Source: Carnobacteriaceae bacterium zg-84
Lineage (GTDB): Bacteria; Bacillota; Bacilli; Lactobacillales; Aerococcaceae
Direction of reading: 5' to 3'
Assembly (NCBI GenBank): GCA_013874835.1
Contig: CP059430.1
Coordinates: 1,506,864-1,570,863 of the forward strand
Length of the DNA stretch: 64,000 nucleotides
Shown: positions 37,226 to 46,143 of the stretch, one piece after another
Layout of the letters: each line of letters begins with the position of its first letter
Numbering within the stretch: position 1 is the first letter of the stretch
The notes under the pieces: model-generated
Databases searched by the model: none
The model's input: only the letters and a program-made list of their open reading frames with translations
What the model was told of the DNA's origin: nothing
Made by a program: the position numbers and the translations under genes

Positions 37226-37654
37226 TTAGATCCCGTCTTCAATTTCTGTATCATCTGATGTATTAAATAATGTTTTCGCATCGACAATACCGGTGTGTGC
37301 TGCTAAAAGAACTTTAGAAACAATCTCATCAAAAGTACCCTCTGTACGTGCAAAAACAGCTTCCATAATCATCGCTAAATTCAATCCTGTTAAAACATTT
37401 ATTGTTTTTTCTGGATATTCACACATTATTTGTGAAGCGACATTAAATGGTGTTCCTCCTAATAAATCACAAAGAACTAAAATATCATCTGCCCCTTCAA
37501 TCGCATTTTTTAATGCTACTTTGACATCTTCACTGGACATACCTTCTACAAAATCAATGGTTGCAACGTTTTCTTGTACCCCTGCAATCAAATGTAATGA
37601 ACTTAAAATACCAGTTGCATAGTGTCCATGCCCTGTCATTATAATTTTTACCAT
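37226..37654 (-). CDS. PTS mannose-family IIA component
   Basis: This 142-residue phosphocarrier begins MVKIIMTGHGHYATGILSSL; His9 is the expected phosphorylation site. ILVLCDLLGGTPFNVAS is also typical of mannose-type EIIA. It is the first gene of the leftward hyaluronan operon and has an AAAGGAG site. The promoter and an operator-like dyad lie just upstream. Confidence 0.95.
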   Translation of the reverse strand: MVKIIMTGHGHYATGILSSLHLIAGVQENVATIDFVEGMSSEDVKVALKNAIEGADDILVLCDLLGGTPFNVASQIMCEYPEKTINVLTGLNLAMIMEAVFARTEGTFDEIVSKVLLAAHTGIVDAKTLFNTSDDTEIEDGI

Positions 37655-37675
37655 TGGATCTCCTTTCTGTTTTTA

Positions 37676-37689
37676 GTTTACCGGTTTAC
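37676..37689 (-). promoter_or_regulatory. Operator-like site 1 for the LacI regulator (EIIA operon)
   Basis: Read on the minus strand it is GTAAACCGGTAAAC. It lies about 12-25 bp downstream of the -10 of the leftward promoter and shares GTAAACCGG with the sites near 37882 and 45379. Confidence 0.65.
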
Positions 37690-37700
37690 TTATATAGGTT

Positions 37701-37729
37701 ATTTTAGTGGATTGATTTACTATTGTCAA
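37701..37729 (-). promoter_or_regulatory. Promoter of the leftward PTS/ugl operon
   Basis: Minus-strand TTGACA (37724-37729) and TAAAAT (37701-37706) are separated by 17 bp. They lie upstream of EIIA with the operator-like dyad between promoter and gene. Confidence 0.7.
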
Positions 37730-37875
37730 TACTTTTTAATAAAAAAAGTTAGCGATTACATTTTTTATAACAAAATTATTCTTTCAATATCACACCCATT
37801 TCATATAAAAACTAAATAAAATAATTAAAAAATCTTTTATATACAACTCCATTACATGATAAATGCTCTATCACA

Positions 37876-37904
37876 TTGACAAAACCGGTTTACCTATCTA
37901 TAAT
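37876..37904 (+). promoter_or_regulatory. Promoter of the rightward dhuD operon with an operator in the spacer
   Basis: TTGACA (37876-37881) and TATAAT (37899-37904) are separated by exactly 17 bp. The spacer contains the perfect dyad AAACCGGTTT (37882-37891). A LacI-type repressor bound here would block RNA polymerase directly. Confidence 0.8.
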
Positions 37905-37943
37905 AAACTTACCATAAAAAATTGATGAAAGGAAGATAATGAT

Positions 37944-38759
37944 ATGACTTGTAATACATTTTCTATACAACAATTTTCATTAGAAGGAAAAATCGCTCTT
38001 ATTACAGGAGCTTCGTACGGTATTGGATTCGCCATTGCAAAAGCCTACGCACAAGCAGGAGCAACCATTGTGTTTAACGATATTACGCAAGAACTTGTGG
38101 ACAAAGGTACTGCTGCTTATAAAGAAGAAGGCATTACTGCACATGGATATGTTTGTGATGTAACAGATGAAGACGGAGTATCTCACATGATACAAAAAAT
38201 TGAACAAGAAGTGGGCATTATTGATATTTTGGTAAATAACGCCGGTATTATCAGACGTATACCAATGTGTGATATGAGCGCTGAAGAATTTCGTAAAGTA
38301 ATTGACATTGACTTAAACGCACCATTTATTTTGGCTAAAAATGTTATCCCTTCTATGATTAAAAAAGGACATGGAAAAATTATTAACATTTGCTCAATGA
38401 TGAGTGAGTTAGGTCGTGAAACAGTTAGTGCTTATGCTGCTGCAAAAGGTGGTTTAAAAATGTTAACAAAAAATATTGCATCTGAGTATGGTCATGCAAA
38501 TATTCAATGTAATGGTATCGGACCTGGTTACATTGCCACTCCACAAACAGCACCATTAAGAGAACGCCAAGCTGATGGTTCTCGTCATCCATTTGATCAA
38601 TTTATTATCGCTAAAACACCTGCTGCACGTTGGGGGGAAACACAAGATTTAATGGGACCTGCTGTTTTTCTAGCTAGTGATGCAAGTAATTTTGTCAATG
38701 GTCACATTTTATACGTTGACGGTGGGATTTTAGCCTATATCGGAAAACAGCCAGAATAA
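37944..38759 (+). CDS. dhuD: 2-keto-3-deoxy-gluconate-forming dehydrogenase (SDR family, DhuD/KduD-like)
   Basis: This 271-residue short-chain dehydrogenase has TGASYGIGFAIAKAYAQAGA (NAD loop), NNAGI, and Tyr/Lys in SAYAAAKGG. It ends INGHILYVDGGI-like (here FVNGHILYVDGG). In streptococcal hyaluronan loci this enzyme reduces 2,5-diketo-3-deoxygluconate to 2-keto-3-deoxygluconate. It is first in the rightward operon dhuD-dhuI-kdgK-kdgA. It could also be labelled gluconate 5-dehydrogenase by similarity alone. Confidence 0.85.
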   Translation: MTCNTFSIQQFSLEGKIALITGASYGIGFAIAKAYAQAGATIVFNDITQELVDKGTAAYKEEGITAHGYVCDVTDEDGVSHMIQKIEQEVGIIDILVNNAGIIRRIPMCDMSAEEFRKVIDIDLNAPFILAKNVIPSMIKKGHGKIINICSMMSELGRETVSAYAAAKGGLKMLTKNIASEYGHANIQCNGIGPGYIATPQTAPLRERQADGSRHPFDQFIIAKTPAARWGETQDLMGPAVFLASDASNFVNGHILYVDGGILAYIGKQPE

Positions 38760-38779
38760 AATACGAAAGGAAAGAAAAC

Positions 38780-39421
38780 ATGAAAGTAGCTTTAATTAAT
38801 GAAAATAGTCAAGCAAGTAAAAACAGCATTATTTACGATGCGTTAAAAGAAACAACAACAAAACACGGATATGAGCTTTATAATTATGGTATGTACGGAA
38901 AAGAAGGAGAAAGTCAATTAACATACGTTCAAAACGGTCTATTAGCAGCTATTTTATTAAATAGTAAAGCAGCAGATTTCGTTGTAACAGGTTGCGGAAC
39001 AGGTGTAGGTGCTATGTTAGCTTTAAACAGTTTCCCTGGTGTTGTGTGTGGATTTGCTTCTGAACCAACAGACGCATATTTATTCTCACAAATCAATGGA
39101 GGAAACGCTCTGTCTATTCCTTATGCAAAAGGCTTTGGTTGGGGAGCTGAATTAAATCTTAAATTGATATTTGAACGTTTATTCGCAGAAACATCAGGCG
39201 GTGGTTATCCTAAAGAACGTGCTATTCCTGAACAACGCAATGCACGTATTTTAAATGAATTAAAAGAAATCACACATACTGACTTATTAACTATTCTAAA
39301 AACAATCGATCAAGAATTTTTAAAAGAAACAATTTCTGGAGAAAAATTCCAAGAATATTTCTTTGCAAATTGCCAAGATAAAGCAATTGCTGATTATTTA
39401 AAAACAATTCTTGAAAAATAA
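38780..39421 (+). CDS. dhuI: RpiB/LacAB-family isomerase (DhuI-like)
   Basis: This 213-residue protein contains ADFVVTGCGTGVGAMLALNSFPGVVCGFASEPTDA, the RpiB/LacA fold signature with the active-site Cys in GCGTG. It is longer than ordinary RpiB, as are the DhuI enzymes that isomerise 4-deoxy-5-ketouronic acid in streptococcal hyaluronan loci. The context (between DhuD and KdgK) supports that role. It ends just before the kdgK start. Confidence 0.85.
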   Translation: MKVALINENSQASKNSIIYDALKETTTKHGYELYNYGMYGKEGESQLTYVQNGLLAAILLNSKAADFVVTGCGTGVGAMLALNSFPGVVCGFASEPTDAYLFSQINGGNALSIPYAKGFGWGAELNLKLIFERLFAETSGGGYPKERAIPEQRNARILNELKEITHTDLLTILKTIDQEFLKETISGEKFQEYFFANCQDKAIADYLKTILEK

Positions 39422-39434
39422 AGAGGTCTTTTCT

Positions 39435-40436
39435 ATGACAAAAGTTCTATTTTTTGGTGAACCTCTCATTCGAATTACACCAATAGATTATCAAAGTGTA
39501 TCAAATGGTACTCTTTCTACTTTATATTATGGTGGCTCAGAAATTAACGTGGCATGCAATCTACAATATCTAGGTCTTCCTACTAAAGTATTAACTGCAC
39601 TTCCTAAACATGATTTAGGAAATCGATTTTTAGATTTTTTGAAAACACGTTCCATTGACACAAGTGCCATTTGTCATATTGGCGATCGCATCGGTACATA
39701 TTACACAGAAACAGGATTTGGTTGCAGACAAACCGAAGTCTTTTATGATCGTAAACATACAAGTATTTGCGACATCAAACCAGATATACTGGATATAGAC
39801 ACTCTTCTTCAAGATGTGTCCCACTTCCATTTTAGTGGTATTACCATTGCTCTTGGCGAAAACGTTCGAACAACGCTTTTATTCATTTTAAAAGAAGCAA
39901 AAAAAAGAGGTATTACCATATCTATTGATTTAAATTTACGTACAAAACTTATTAGTATATTAGACGCTAAAAAAATATTCTCTACTTTTGCAAAATACGC
40001 CGACTATTGTTTTGGTATTGAACCACTAATGATGAATGAAAAAGATTTAACAATGTTCGATAGAGAAAATGCTAGTATCGCACAGTTACAAGATCGTATG
40101 CAACAATTAAAAGAGATTTACCAGTTCAAAACAATTTTTCATACACAACGTTCCACTGACGAAAACGGACAACATATCTACAAAGCCTACGCATTGGGCG
40201 ATACATTTGTAGAATCTACACCGATGAAAACAACTATTTTAGACCGTATCGGAAGCGGAGATGCTTTTGTTTCAGGTGCTATTTATAAACTTGTGACGGA
40301 ATCTAATCTAGTAGATACTTTAAATTTTGGTGCCGCCAGTGCAAGTTTAAAATGTACCATTTATGGAGATAACATGACTAAATCCGTTTCAGATATTGAA
40401 AAAATTTTAGTAACACACAAAGATATTATACGTTAG
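39435..40436 (+). CDS. kdgK: 2-keto-3-deoxygluconate kinase (PfkB family)
   Basis: This 333-residue protein begins MTKVLFFGEPLIRITP and contains GGSEINVACNLQYLGLPT. The C-terminal DRIGSGDAFVSGAIY is the PfkB signature with the catalytic Asp. It phosphorylates 2-keto-3-deoxygluconate. I chose the ATG at 39435, after AAAGAGG, over an in-frame ATG 24 nt earlier inside dhuI. Confidence 0.93.
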   Translation: MTKVLFFGEPLIRITPIDYQSVSNGTLSTLYYGGSEINVACNLQYLGLPTKVLTALPKHDLGNRFLDFLKTRSIDTSAICHIGDRIGTYYTETGFGCRQTEVFYDRKHTSICDIKPDILDIDTLLQDVSHFHFSGITIALGENVRTTLLFILKEAKKRGITISIDLNLRTKLISILDAKKIFSTFAKYADYCFGIEPLMMNEKDLTMFDRENASIAQLQDRMQQLKEIYQFKTIFHTQRSTDENGQHIYKAYALGDTFVESTPMKTTILDRIGSGDAFVSGAIYKLVTESNLVDTLNFGAASASLKCTIYGDNMTKSVSDIEKILVTHKDIIR

Positions 40437-40446
40437 GGGAAACATT

Positions 40447-41076
40447 ATGAGTAAATCTGATACAGTTATTCAATTAAAACAACAAAAACTTGTTGCTGTT
40501 ATTCGTGGAGAAAACTCAGCTGAAGGTATAAATGCTTCTAATGCATGCATTAAAGGTGGTATTAAAGCCATTGAAGTGGCTTATACAAACCCTGAAGCAA
40601 GTGATATTATCAAAGTATTAAATCAAACATACAAACATGACACGGACGTTATCATTGGTGCAGGTACAGTATTAGATGCAACCACTGCACGATTAGCCAT
40701 TTTATCCGGTGCTCGTTACATCGTATCCCCATCATTTCATCAAGAAACAGCTTTAATGTGTCATTTATATAATGTTTTATATATTCCTGGATGCTTTACA
40801 CTAACAGAAATTACAACAGCACTTGAAAGCGGTTGTGAAATCATTAAATTATTCCCTGGAAATGCCATTTCACCATCCTATGTTTCCGCCATTAAAGCTC
40901 CAATTCCACAAGTATCAATTATGGTTACTGGTGGTGTTAATTTGCAAAACGCTACTGATTGGCTGAACGCAGGTGTAGATGCTATTGGCATAGGTGGAGA
41001 ATTTAATAAACTAGCTGCAAAACAAGATTTTGAAGCAATCACAACATTAGCACAAGATTATCGTCATCTTGTATAA
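40447..41076 (+). CDS. kdgA: 2-keto-3-deoxy-6-phosphogluconate aldolase
   Basis: This 209-residue class I aldolase contains KLVAVIRGE, KAIEVAYTNPEA, IIGAGTVLDATTARLAILSGARYIVSP and KLFPGN (Schiff-base Lys region), then VTGGVNLQN. It cleaves KDPG to pyruvate and glyceraldehyde 3-phosphate. It is the last gene of the rightward operon, followed by a strong terminator. Confidence 0.95.
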   Translation: MSKSDTVIQLKQQKLVAVIRGENSAEGINASNACIKGGIKAIEVAYTNPEASDIIKVLNQTYKHDTDVIIGAGTVLDATTARLAILSGARYIVSPSFHQETALMCHLYNVLYIPGCFTLTEITTALESGCEIIKLFPGNAISPSYVSAIKAPIPQVSIMVTGGVNLQNATDWLNAGVDAIGIGGEFNKLAAKQDFEAITTLAQDYRHLV

Positions 41077-41102
41077 TATAACAATATAAATCTATAAAAA
41101 AG

Positions 41103-41146
41103 AAAGTCACACAACTTTTCACAGTGAAAAGTTGTGTGACTTTTTT
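41103..41146. terminator. Bidirectional terminator between kdgA and the DNA glycosylase gene
   Basis: Perfect 20-bp arms (AAAGTCACACAACTTTTCAC) with a one-base loop are followed by a T-run on the right and preceded by an A-run on the left. It serves the two convergent units. Confidence 0.9.
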
Positions 41147-41187
41147 ACTTGCAACGATTTAATGCCATAACTTAACAAAAAATCGTT

Positions 41188-41760
41188 TTACATCCATACA
41201 TCATTATCTACTTGTATGTCTTTTTTCTTCATCTTCGACACATGAGGACTACCAGCAACATAAAAACACAGAAATTTATCACGCCATTCATCTTGACAAG
41301 TGATGCCGATTCTCGCACGTGCTTGAATACGTTTTGGTGTAGCACCATATTTTACGGTTAAAGAATATTTGTCGAGTAATTTCCCATTAAAATCTCTCGT
41401 AATGTGTGCATATCTTGTCAGTTTTCCTGGACCATTAGCAATAATCCCCTCTGATACTTCAATAGCACGAATGAGAACAGCTTCTGCAATATTTTCTTTT
41501 TTTGTCACTAGGTTTAGCATATCGTATTGATGTATATGATACACATACCAATGTCCATAAGCTAAATACATTGCTTCATTTTTGGGTGTACGTCTACCAT
41601 TAAAACTATGACACGCACTGTCTATGGTGCCTAAATAGGCTTCTGTTTCAACGATTCTTCCAAGTTTTCTACCATTTAAAAACAAATCCATACCTAATAA
41701 GGCTTTAGCTGTTTTAATTGTATCTGTTTTCATAAGATGAGAAAAATATGTGTCAAACAT
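41188..41760 (-). CDS. 3-methyladenine DNA glycosylase (AAG/MPG family)
   Basis: This 190-residue protein has the AAG signatures AKALLGMDLFLNG, GRIVETEAYLGTIDSACHSFNGRRTPKNEAMY (catalytic Glu in VETEAY), YVYHIHQYDMLNLVT and NGPGKLT. It excises alkylated purines in base-excision repair. It is 19 bp downstream of the hyaluronate lyase gene and in the same direction, so it may be co-transcribed. This pairing appears fortuitous. Confidence 0.92.
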   Translation of the reverse strand: MFDTYFSHLMKTDTIKTAKALLGMDLFLNGRKLGRIVETEAYLGTIDSACHSFNGRRTPKNEAMYLAYGHWYVYHIHQYDMLNLVTKKENIAEAVLIRAIEVSEGIIANGPGKLTRYAHITRDFNGKLLDKYSLTVKYGATPKRIQARARIGITCQDEWRDKFLCFYVAGSPHVSKMKKKDIQVDNDVWM

Positions 41761-41779
41761 GAAAAATTTCCTTTACCAT

Positions 41780-44700
41780 TTATTCGCTTTTTCTTTTATT
41801 ATATGCGAATATTGCCATTCCTCCAAATAAAACACCTACATATGTAAAGATATGCGTTTCTTGTGTACCTGTATATGGCAATGATTTTGATACGCCTGCA
41901 TCTACAGCTAAAACAAAATGACTAAAATGATTTGTTTCAAAAACAAGTTTACCATTCTCAACTTTTGCTTCTATTTTTTCTAATTGACCATTAGATAATA
42001 CATGATATAACACAGGATTTTTTTCGTTTTTGTATAATTCAATAGCCACAATACGATTATCTTTAATCTCTACTTTTTGTCCATTTTTTGTTAAGTAAAT
42101 ATCATAAACCATTGCATGTTTTGGTTTTAATTTTTCTGCAATAACAGGATTCTCTACTTTTTCGACATGAAGCATATCAGCATCTACGCGTTCTTTAAAC
42201 ACAACGCTAAATAAACGATTATCTGCATGTTTTTCTAAAACGTATGGTACACCTAGTGATACATGTTTTCTAGTTTGTGTCGTTATTGGTAAAGTCATAG
42301 ATGTCGTTGTCGTCATATCAGGTGTTGGTTTTGACTCTTCTGGTTTTTCCGTATCTGTTTCTAATACTTTAAACACATTTTCTTTTTTATCTGTTTCTTG
42401 TTTTTCTGGATTTAAATAAGAAACAGCATAATCTGAATCTTCTTTTTTAATGGTATAAATACCACGTTTTAATACTTGGAATTTTCCATCAATCGTAGAT
42501 GGTTCATCATCGTACTTAATAATTCCCCATACATTTTGTGTTGGATCATACACAACTTGTAAAGTGTCATCATTTTGTAAAACACTATTTTTCATTGCAT
42601 CTACAAGTTTTTTAAATGTGTCACGATCTACATTTGGAACAATCATGTACGCATATTCATCATTATCTTTGACATGTTTTTGATACATTGTGATAAATGT
42701 ATTTTCTTTTTCTTCATCTGATTGCGCATCATTGATATCTTTCCATTTTCCTTTACGTAACGCTTGAGACATTATCAAGTCTGCTTTTTTGAAGAAGACA
42801 TAGCCAATATTACGATTTGTATCACTTGATTCTAAAAAGACGGTTTCTGTTTCTTTATATTCTTTTTCATCATCAGTCAAAGCTTCTTCTTTATCGTTCA
42901 CATACACTTTGTATGGTACTTTAGCATCTACTTTTCTTTGTTCGATAGTCGTAATAACTTCATCAGTTGATTGATTTTTAATTTGGCTACCCAAAGCAAC
43001 TATCTTATCTTTTAACATGAACCATCCTTTATGAACTTGTAGTACATTGTTCCAATTTGTAAAGTCCATAGCAGACGTACCATTTTGTTCGTCTAATTTA
43101 CTTGTACCAACAAAAGCCGATGGCAATACTACTTGACCTGAATCATTGTCACGAGCTGTTGTTAACTCTGTTGTTCCCGGTAATCTATACGGATTGACTG
43201 TTGCCCAATAGTCATTACTATAATGGCTTAAATCATTGTTATATAAATACAACATTCCATCTCCTGAATACCACCCTTTACGATTCTCTTTGTTCATACC
43301 CTCATAATTTTTCGTACGACTTGAGAACATAGACAAACCTAAACCAAAATCTTTATCCGCATTATACATCGCTACTTTGTCCATTGCGTTAAAAGCATGT
43401 AGAGCATTATCTGGTTTAACAGTTGGAACATCTGCACGATTTAATAAAGTATTCATCAAAGAGATATCACGATATGTTTTCAAATTCTGGAATACATCAT
43501 AAAACGTATCTGATACAACAAATGATTTAATCGTTGTTTCTAAACGTTTACGTGTCGGTTCATCAGACATATTCGCAATACGTTGAATACCTCTTAATAC
43601 TTCTACTGCAGCAGCATGATCGTTGCTTTTCTCACGACTAATAGAGCGTCCTCTACTCAAATCCATTAACTCGCCATGCACAATAAGTGGCACAAATGAA
43701 CGATCAATCCATTGATACATCGTTGTCATTTTATCTGTTGGTAATGGTGACTTCGTTTTTTGAATAATTGGCAATAATTGTGATAATCCATCAATCAACA
43801 CACTTCCATATGCTCCTGTATAAGCAACATTGGTATGATCAATGTAAGAACCATCTGGATAAAAGCCTTCGCCACTTGTTACAATTCTGAATACTTTTTC
43901 TATTGATTTACTCGTACTGCTAATTTCAGCATCATCTTTTCTTAACAGACCTGCAATAATTTTTACACGACCCATATCAACAAGATTTCCACCCAAAGCT
44001 TCAAACGGATTATTTGTTGTTTTTCTAAAATAATTAGAATCTGGAACAAATTTTTCAATCACATCTGTATAATGTCTTATTTCCTCATCACTAAAATAGT
44101 CATTCATCAATGAAAGAGTATTATTGATAGCTCTTGGTGTCCCAATTTCATAGTCCCACCAGTTGCCGACAATACTTTTTGACTCATTATAAACATGTTT
44201 ATCTAGCCAATCTAAAGATTCTTTGACAATACGAACTAGATGCCCATCTTGATAATATTTAGAATGTGGATTCGTAATTTGTTTTGCCATTTCTTCAAGT
44301 TTACGATAAGTCGCCGTTAAATTAGCTGATTTTGTATAATCACCATGTTTTGCCCATAAAAACGTACGATTCGGTTCTGTCGACAAATCAGCAATGCTTT
44401 TTTCAACGTTTTTTTCCAACTCATCATTTAGCGCTTTCATTTGTTCGTTACTTGGATCATAAAATTGATTTCCTGCAATAATATCATTCCATTCTTGTAA
44501 TCGTTTCGTATAATCATCTTCTACACTAGGTGAAACGGTTGCAGGAATTGTTTTTAAAAGAGTATTGTCTTGATACACTTTAATATTTGCAGTTCCTTCT
44601 TGTTTTGGTATCAATAATCCATTTATAACATCTACAACTGACGCATTATCTGTTACATAACGATAATCTTTTACATTAAATAAATATTTTTTATTTAATG

Positions 44701-45346
44701 GTACTGATACTTTTTCTTCTAATGTTGCTGGTGTGTCTACTACTTTTTCTGGTACAACTTCTTTAAACGCAAGATTTGAGAATAAAACTTCTCCGGTACC
44801 TGGTTCATAAAATAATTCTACTTTAGCTTTATCAACATTTGCCGGTGGCATAAAATCAACTGTCACATCTTTCCAATCTGTTGTACCTGATGTGTTTTCA
44901 GAAACAGTAAGTACCTTGCTATCACCTGTGCCTGCTTGAATACGCGCTCTAGCAACACCTGTTTTATTTGTCGTTTTCACTTTAAAACTTAATTGATATT
45001 TTTTAGTTGGATCAATAGATACTTCTTGATAAACAGCAACACGAAACTCATCTGTACTTGAAATTTTTAAATGATTATTTTCAACCCCGATTGTATACGT
45101 TACATTTTTATATTTACTATCTACCCAAACATTCCAATCTTTTGCACCTGTTCCTCCTGTCCACATATTATTTGAGATAGTTTCTGAAAAATCACCATTT
45201 TTCAATAAATTATCTTGTGTTACTGGTGCCGCTTGCAATGTTTCTACACCCTCTACTTGTGTTGTGTGATAAGCTAACACAGCACAAAGAGTCATAGACG
45301 CTGAAAAAACATATATTGCTTTTTTTAACGTTTGACGTGTTATCAT
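41780..45346 (-). CDS. hylA: Cell-wall-anchored hyaluronate lyase (PL8)
   Basis: This 1188-residue exoenzyme has a signal peptide, then a carbohydrate-binding-like module (LLKNGDFSE...; about 45-195) and an Ig-like segment (about 210-275). The PL8 alpha-toroid domain follows, with NWWDYEIGTPRAI, GGNLVDMGRV, and YIDHTNVAYTGAYG carrying the catalytic Asn/His/Tyr type residues. C-terminal beta-sandwich domains end in LPYTG (about 1156-1160) plus hydrophobic segment and KRK tail. It cuts hyaluronan by beta-elimination at the surface. The ATG at 45346 follows AAGGAG. A RegR-like site lies in its promoter. Confidence 0.95.
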   Translation of the reverse strand: MITRQTLKKAIYVFSASMTLCAVLAYHTTQVEGVETLQAAPVTQDNLLKNGDFSETISNNMWTGGTGAKDWNVWVDSKYKNVTYTIGVENNHLKISSTDEFRVAVYQEVSIDPTKKYQLSFKVKTTNKTGVARARIQAGTGDSKVLTVSENTSGTTDWKDVTVDFMPPANVDKAKVELFYEPGTGEVLFSNLAFKEVVPEKVVDTPATLEEKVSVPLNKKYLFNVKDYRYVTDNASVVDVINGLLIPKQEGTANIKVYQDNTLLKTIPATVSPSVEDDYTKRLQEWNDIIAGNQFYDPSNEQMKALNDELEKNVEKSIADLSTEPNRTFLWAKHGDYTKSANLTATYRKLEEMAKQITNPHSKYYQDGHLVRIVKESLDWLDKHVYNESKSIVGNWWDYEIGTPRAINNTLSLMNDYFSDEEIRHYTDVIEKFVPDSNYFRKTTNNPFEALGGNLVDMGRVKIIAGLLRKDDAEISSTSKSIEKVFRIVTSGEGFYPDGSYIDHTNVAYTGAYGSVLIDGLSQLLPIIQKTKSPLPTDKMTTMYQWIDRSFVPLIVHGELMDLSRGRSISREKSNDHAAAVEVLRGIQRIANMSDEPTRKRLETTIKSFVVSDTFYDVFQNLKTYRDISLMNTLLNRADVPTVKPDNALHAFNAMDKVAMYNADKDFGLGLSMFSSRTKNYEGMNKENRKGWYSGDGMLYLYNNDLSHYSNDYWATVNPYRLPGTTELTTARDNDSGQVVLPSAFVGTSKLDEQNGTSAMDFTNWNNVLQVHKGWFMLKDKIVALGSQIKNQSTDEVITTIEQRKVDAKVPYKVYVNDKEEALTDDEKEYKETETVFLESSDTNRNIGYVFFKKADLIMSQALRKGKWKDINDAQSDEEKENTFITMYQKHVKDNDEYAYMIVPNVDRDTFKKLVDAMKNSVLQNDDTLQVVYDPTQNVWGIIKYDDEPSTIDGKFQVLKRGIYTIKKEDSDYAVSYLNPEKQETDKKENVFKVLETDTEKPEESKPTPDMTTTTSMTLPITTQTRKHVSLGVPYVLEKHADNRLFSVVFKERVDADMLHVEKVENPVIAEKLKPKHAMVYDIYLTKNGQKVEIKDNRIVAIELYKNEKNPVLYHVLSNGQLEKIEAKVENGKLVFETNHFSHFVLAVDAGVSKSLPYTGTQETHIFTYVGVLFGGMAIFAYNKRKSE

Positions 45347-45378
45347 ATAAAGACTCCTTTTTGTTGTTTTAATCAAAA

Positions 45379-45392
45379 GTAAACCGGTTTAT
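45379..45392 (-). promoter_or_regulatory. Operator-like site 3 for the LacI regulator (hylA promoter)
   Basis: GTAAACCGGTTTAT contains the perfect dyad AAACCGGTTT (45381-45390). It lies 33 bp upstream of the hylA start, just downstream of TATATTTATATAA on the minus strand. It links hylA to the same regulator as the PTS and dhu operons. Confidence 0.75.
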
Positions 45393-45440
45393 ATAAATAT
45401 ATCACGTTTTCATTTTATTGTAAAATAGTTTTAAATAAAA

Positions 45441-45462
45441 AACGAATCTATTCCGATTCGTT
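45441..45462 (-). terminator. Terminator of the yqeM-ydcF end of the nadD cluster
   Basis: AACGAATC / GATTCGTT with a 6-nt loop is followed on the minus strand by TTTTTATTT. It lies 3 bp past the YdcF-like stop. Confidence 0.8.
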
Positions 45463-45464
45463 CT

Positions 45465-46136
45465 TTATTTAAAGTTATTTATTTGTTCATTTGTATCGTC
45501 GCCACTTCCATTTAAATCAACGACAGGTGTTATAAATTCTGATTTTTCTTGCATCATTAAACTATACATAGATTTTACGCGAGCAAAATACTCTCGTACT
45601 TCTTGTTCAAGTTTACTATTAAACCATTCTAAAGATGATGCAACACCTTTTACATCAAGATTTAAATTTTCTGCAATGTGTAAAGCACGATATAAATGAT
45701 ATTTTTGTGTGACAACAATCAGACTTTTGACTCCAAATATGTATTTAGCACGGTACATACTATCATACGTATTTAATCCATAATGATCTAAATAAATGTC
45801 TTGTGATGGCACACCTTTTTGCATCGCATATAATTTCATTGCAGATACTTCATTATAGAAGTCACTACTATGGTCACCACTCATAATGATTTTTTTTGTT
45901 TTACCTTTTTTATATAGCTCAATAGCTGTATTTAATCTGTCTTGCAAAATAGAACCGGGTTCTCCGTCTTGCAACCCTGCACCTAATACAACAATAGCAT
46001 CCGCTTTAAATTCTTGTGCTGTTTGATTATCAACAATTTTTGTATTGCCTTTGTATATCACATAAATATTCATAATAACTGTTAATAAAAAAACAACCAA
46101 GATAAATCTCATTACATATTTTCTTAGTTTTTTCAT
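45465..46136 (-). CDS. YdcF/SanA-like DUF218 membrane protein
   Basis: This protein (223 residues) has one N-terminal membrane helix (about 10-30) and an extracytoplasmic DUF218 domain: ADAIVVLGAGLQDGEPG, KIIMSGDHSSDFYNEVSAM, YGLNTYDSMYRAKYIFG and VTQKYHLYRALHIAE. SanA-type proteins affect envelope barrier functions; the reaction is unknown. The ATG at 46136 is 7 bp past the yqeM stop. Confidence 0.85.
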   Translation of the reverse strand: MKKLRKYVMRFILVVFLLTVIMNIYVIYKGNTKIVDNQTAQEFKADAIVVLGAGLQDGEPGSILQDRLNTAIELYKKGKTKKIIMSGDHSSDFYNEVSAMKLYAMQKGVPSQDIYLDHYGLNTYDSMYRAKYIFGVKSLIVVTQKYHLYRALHIAENLNLDVKGVASSLEWFNSKLEQEVREYFARVKSMYSLMMQEKSEFITPVVDLNGSGDDTNEQINNFK

Positions 46137-46143
46137 CTCATGC

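Noticed and set aside
41103-41146. 20-bp perfect palindrome as another mobile palindrome
   Set aside because: It lies between convergent genes and has A and T runs at both ends, so it is fully explained as a bidirectional terminator. Its sequence does not match IS ends.
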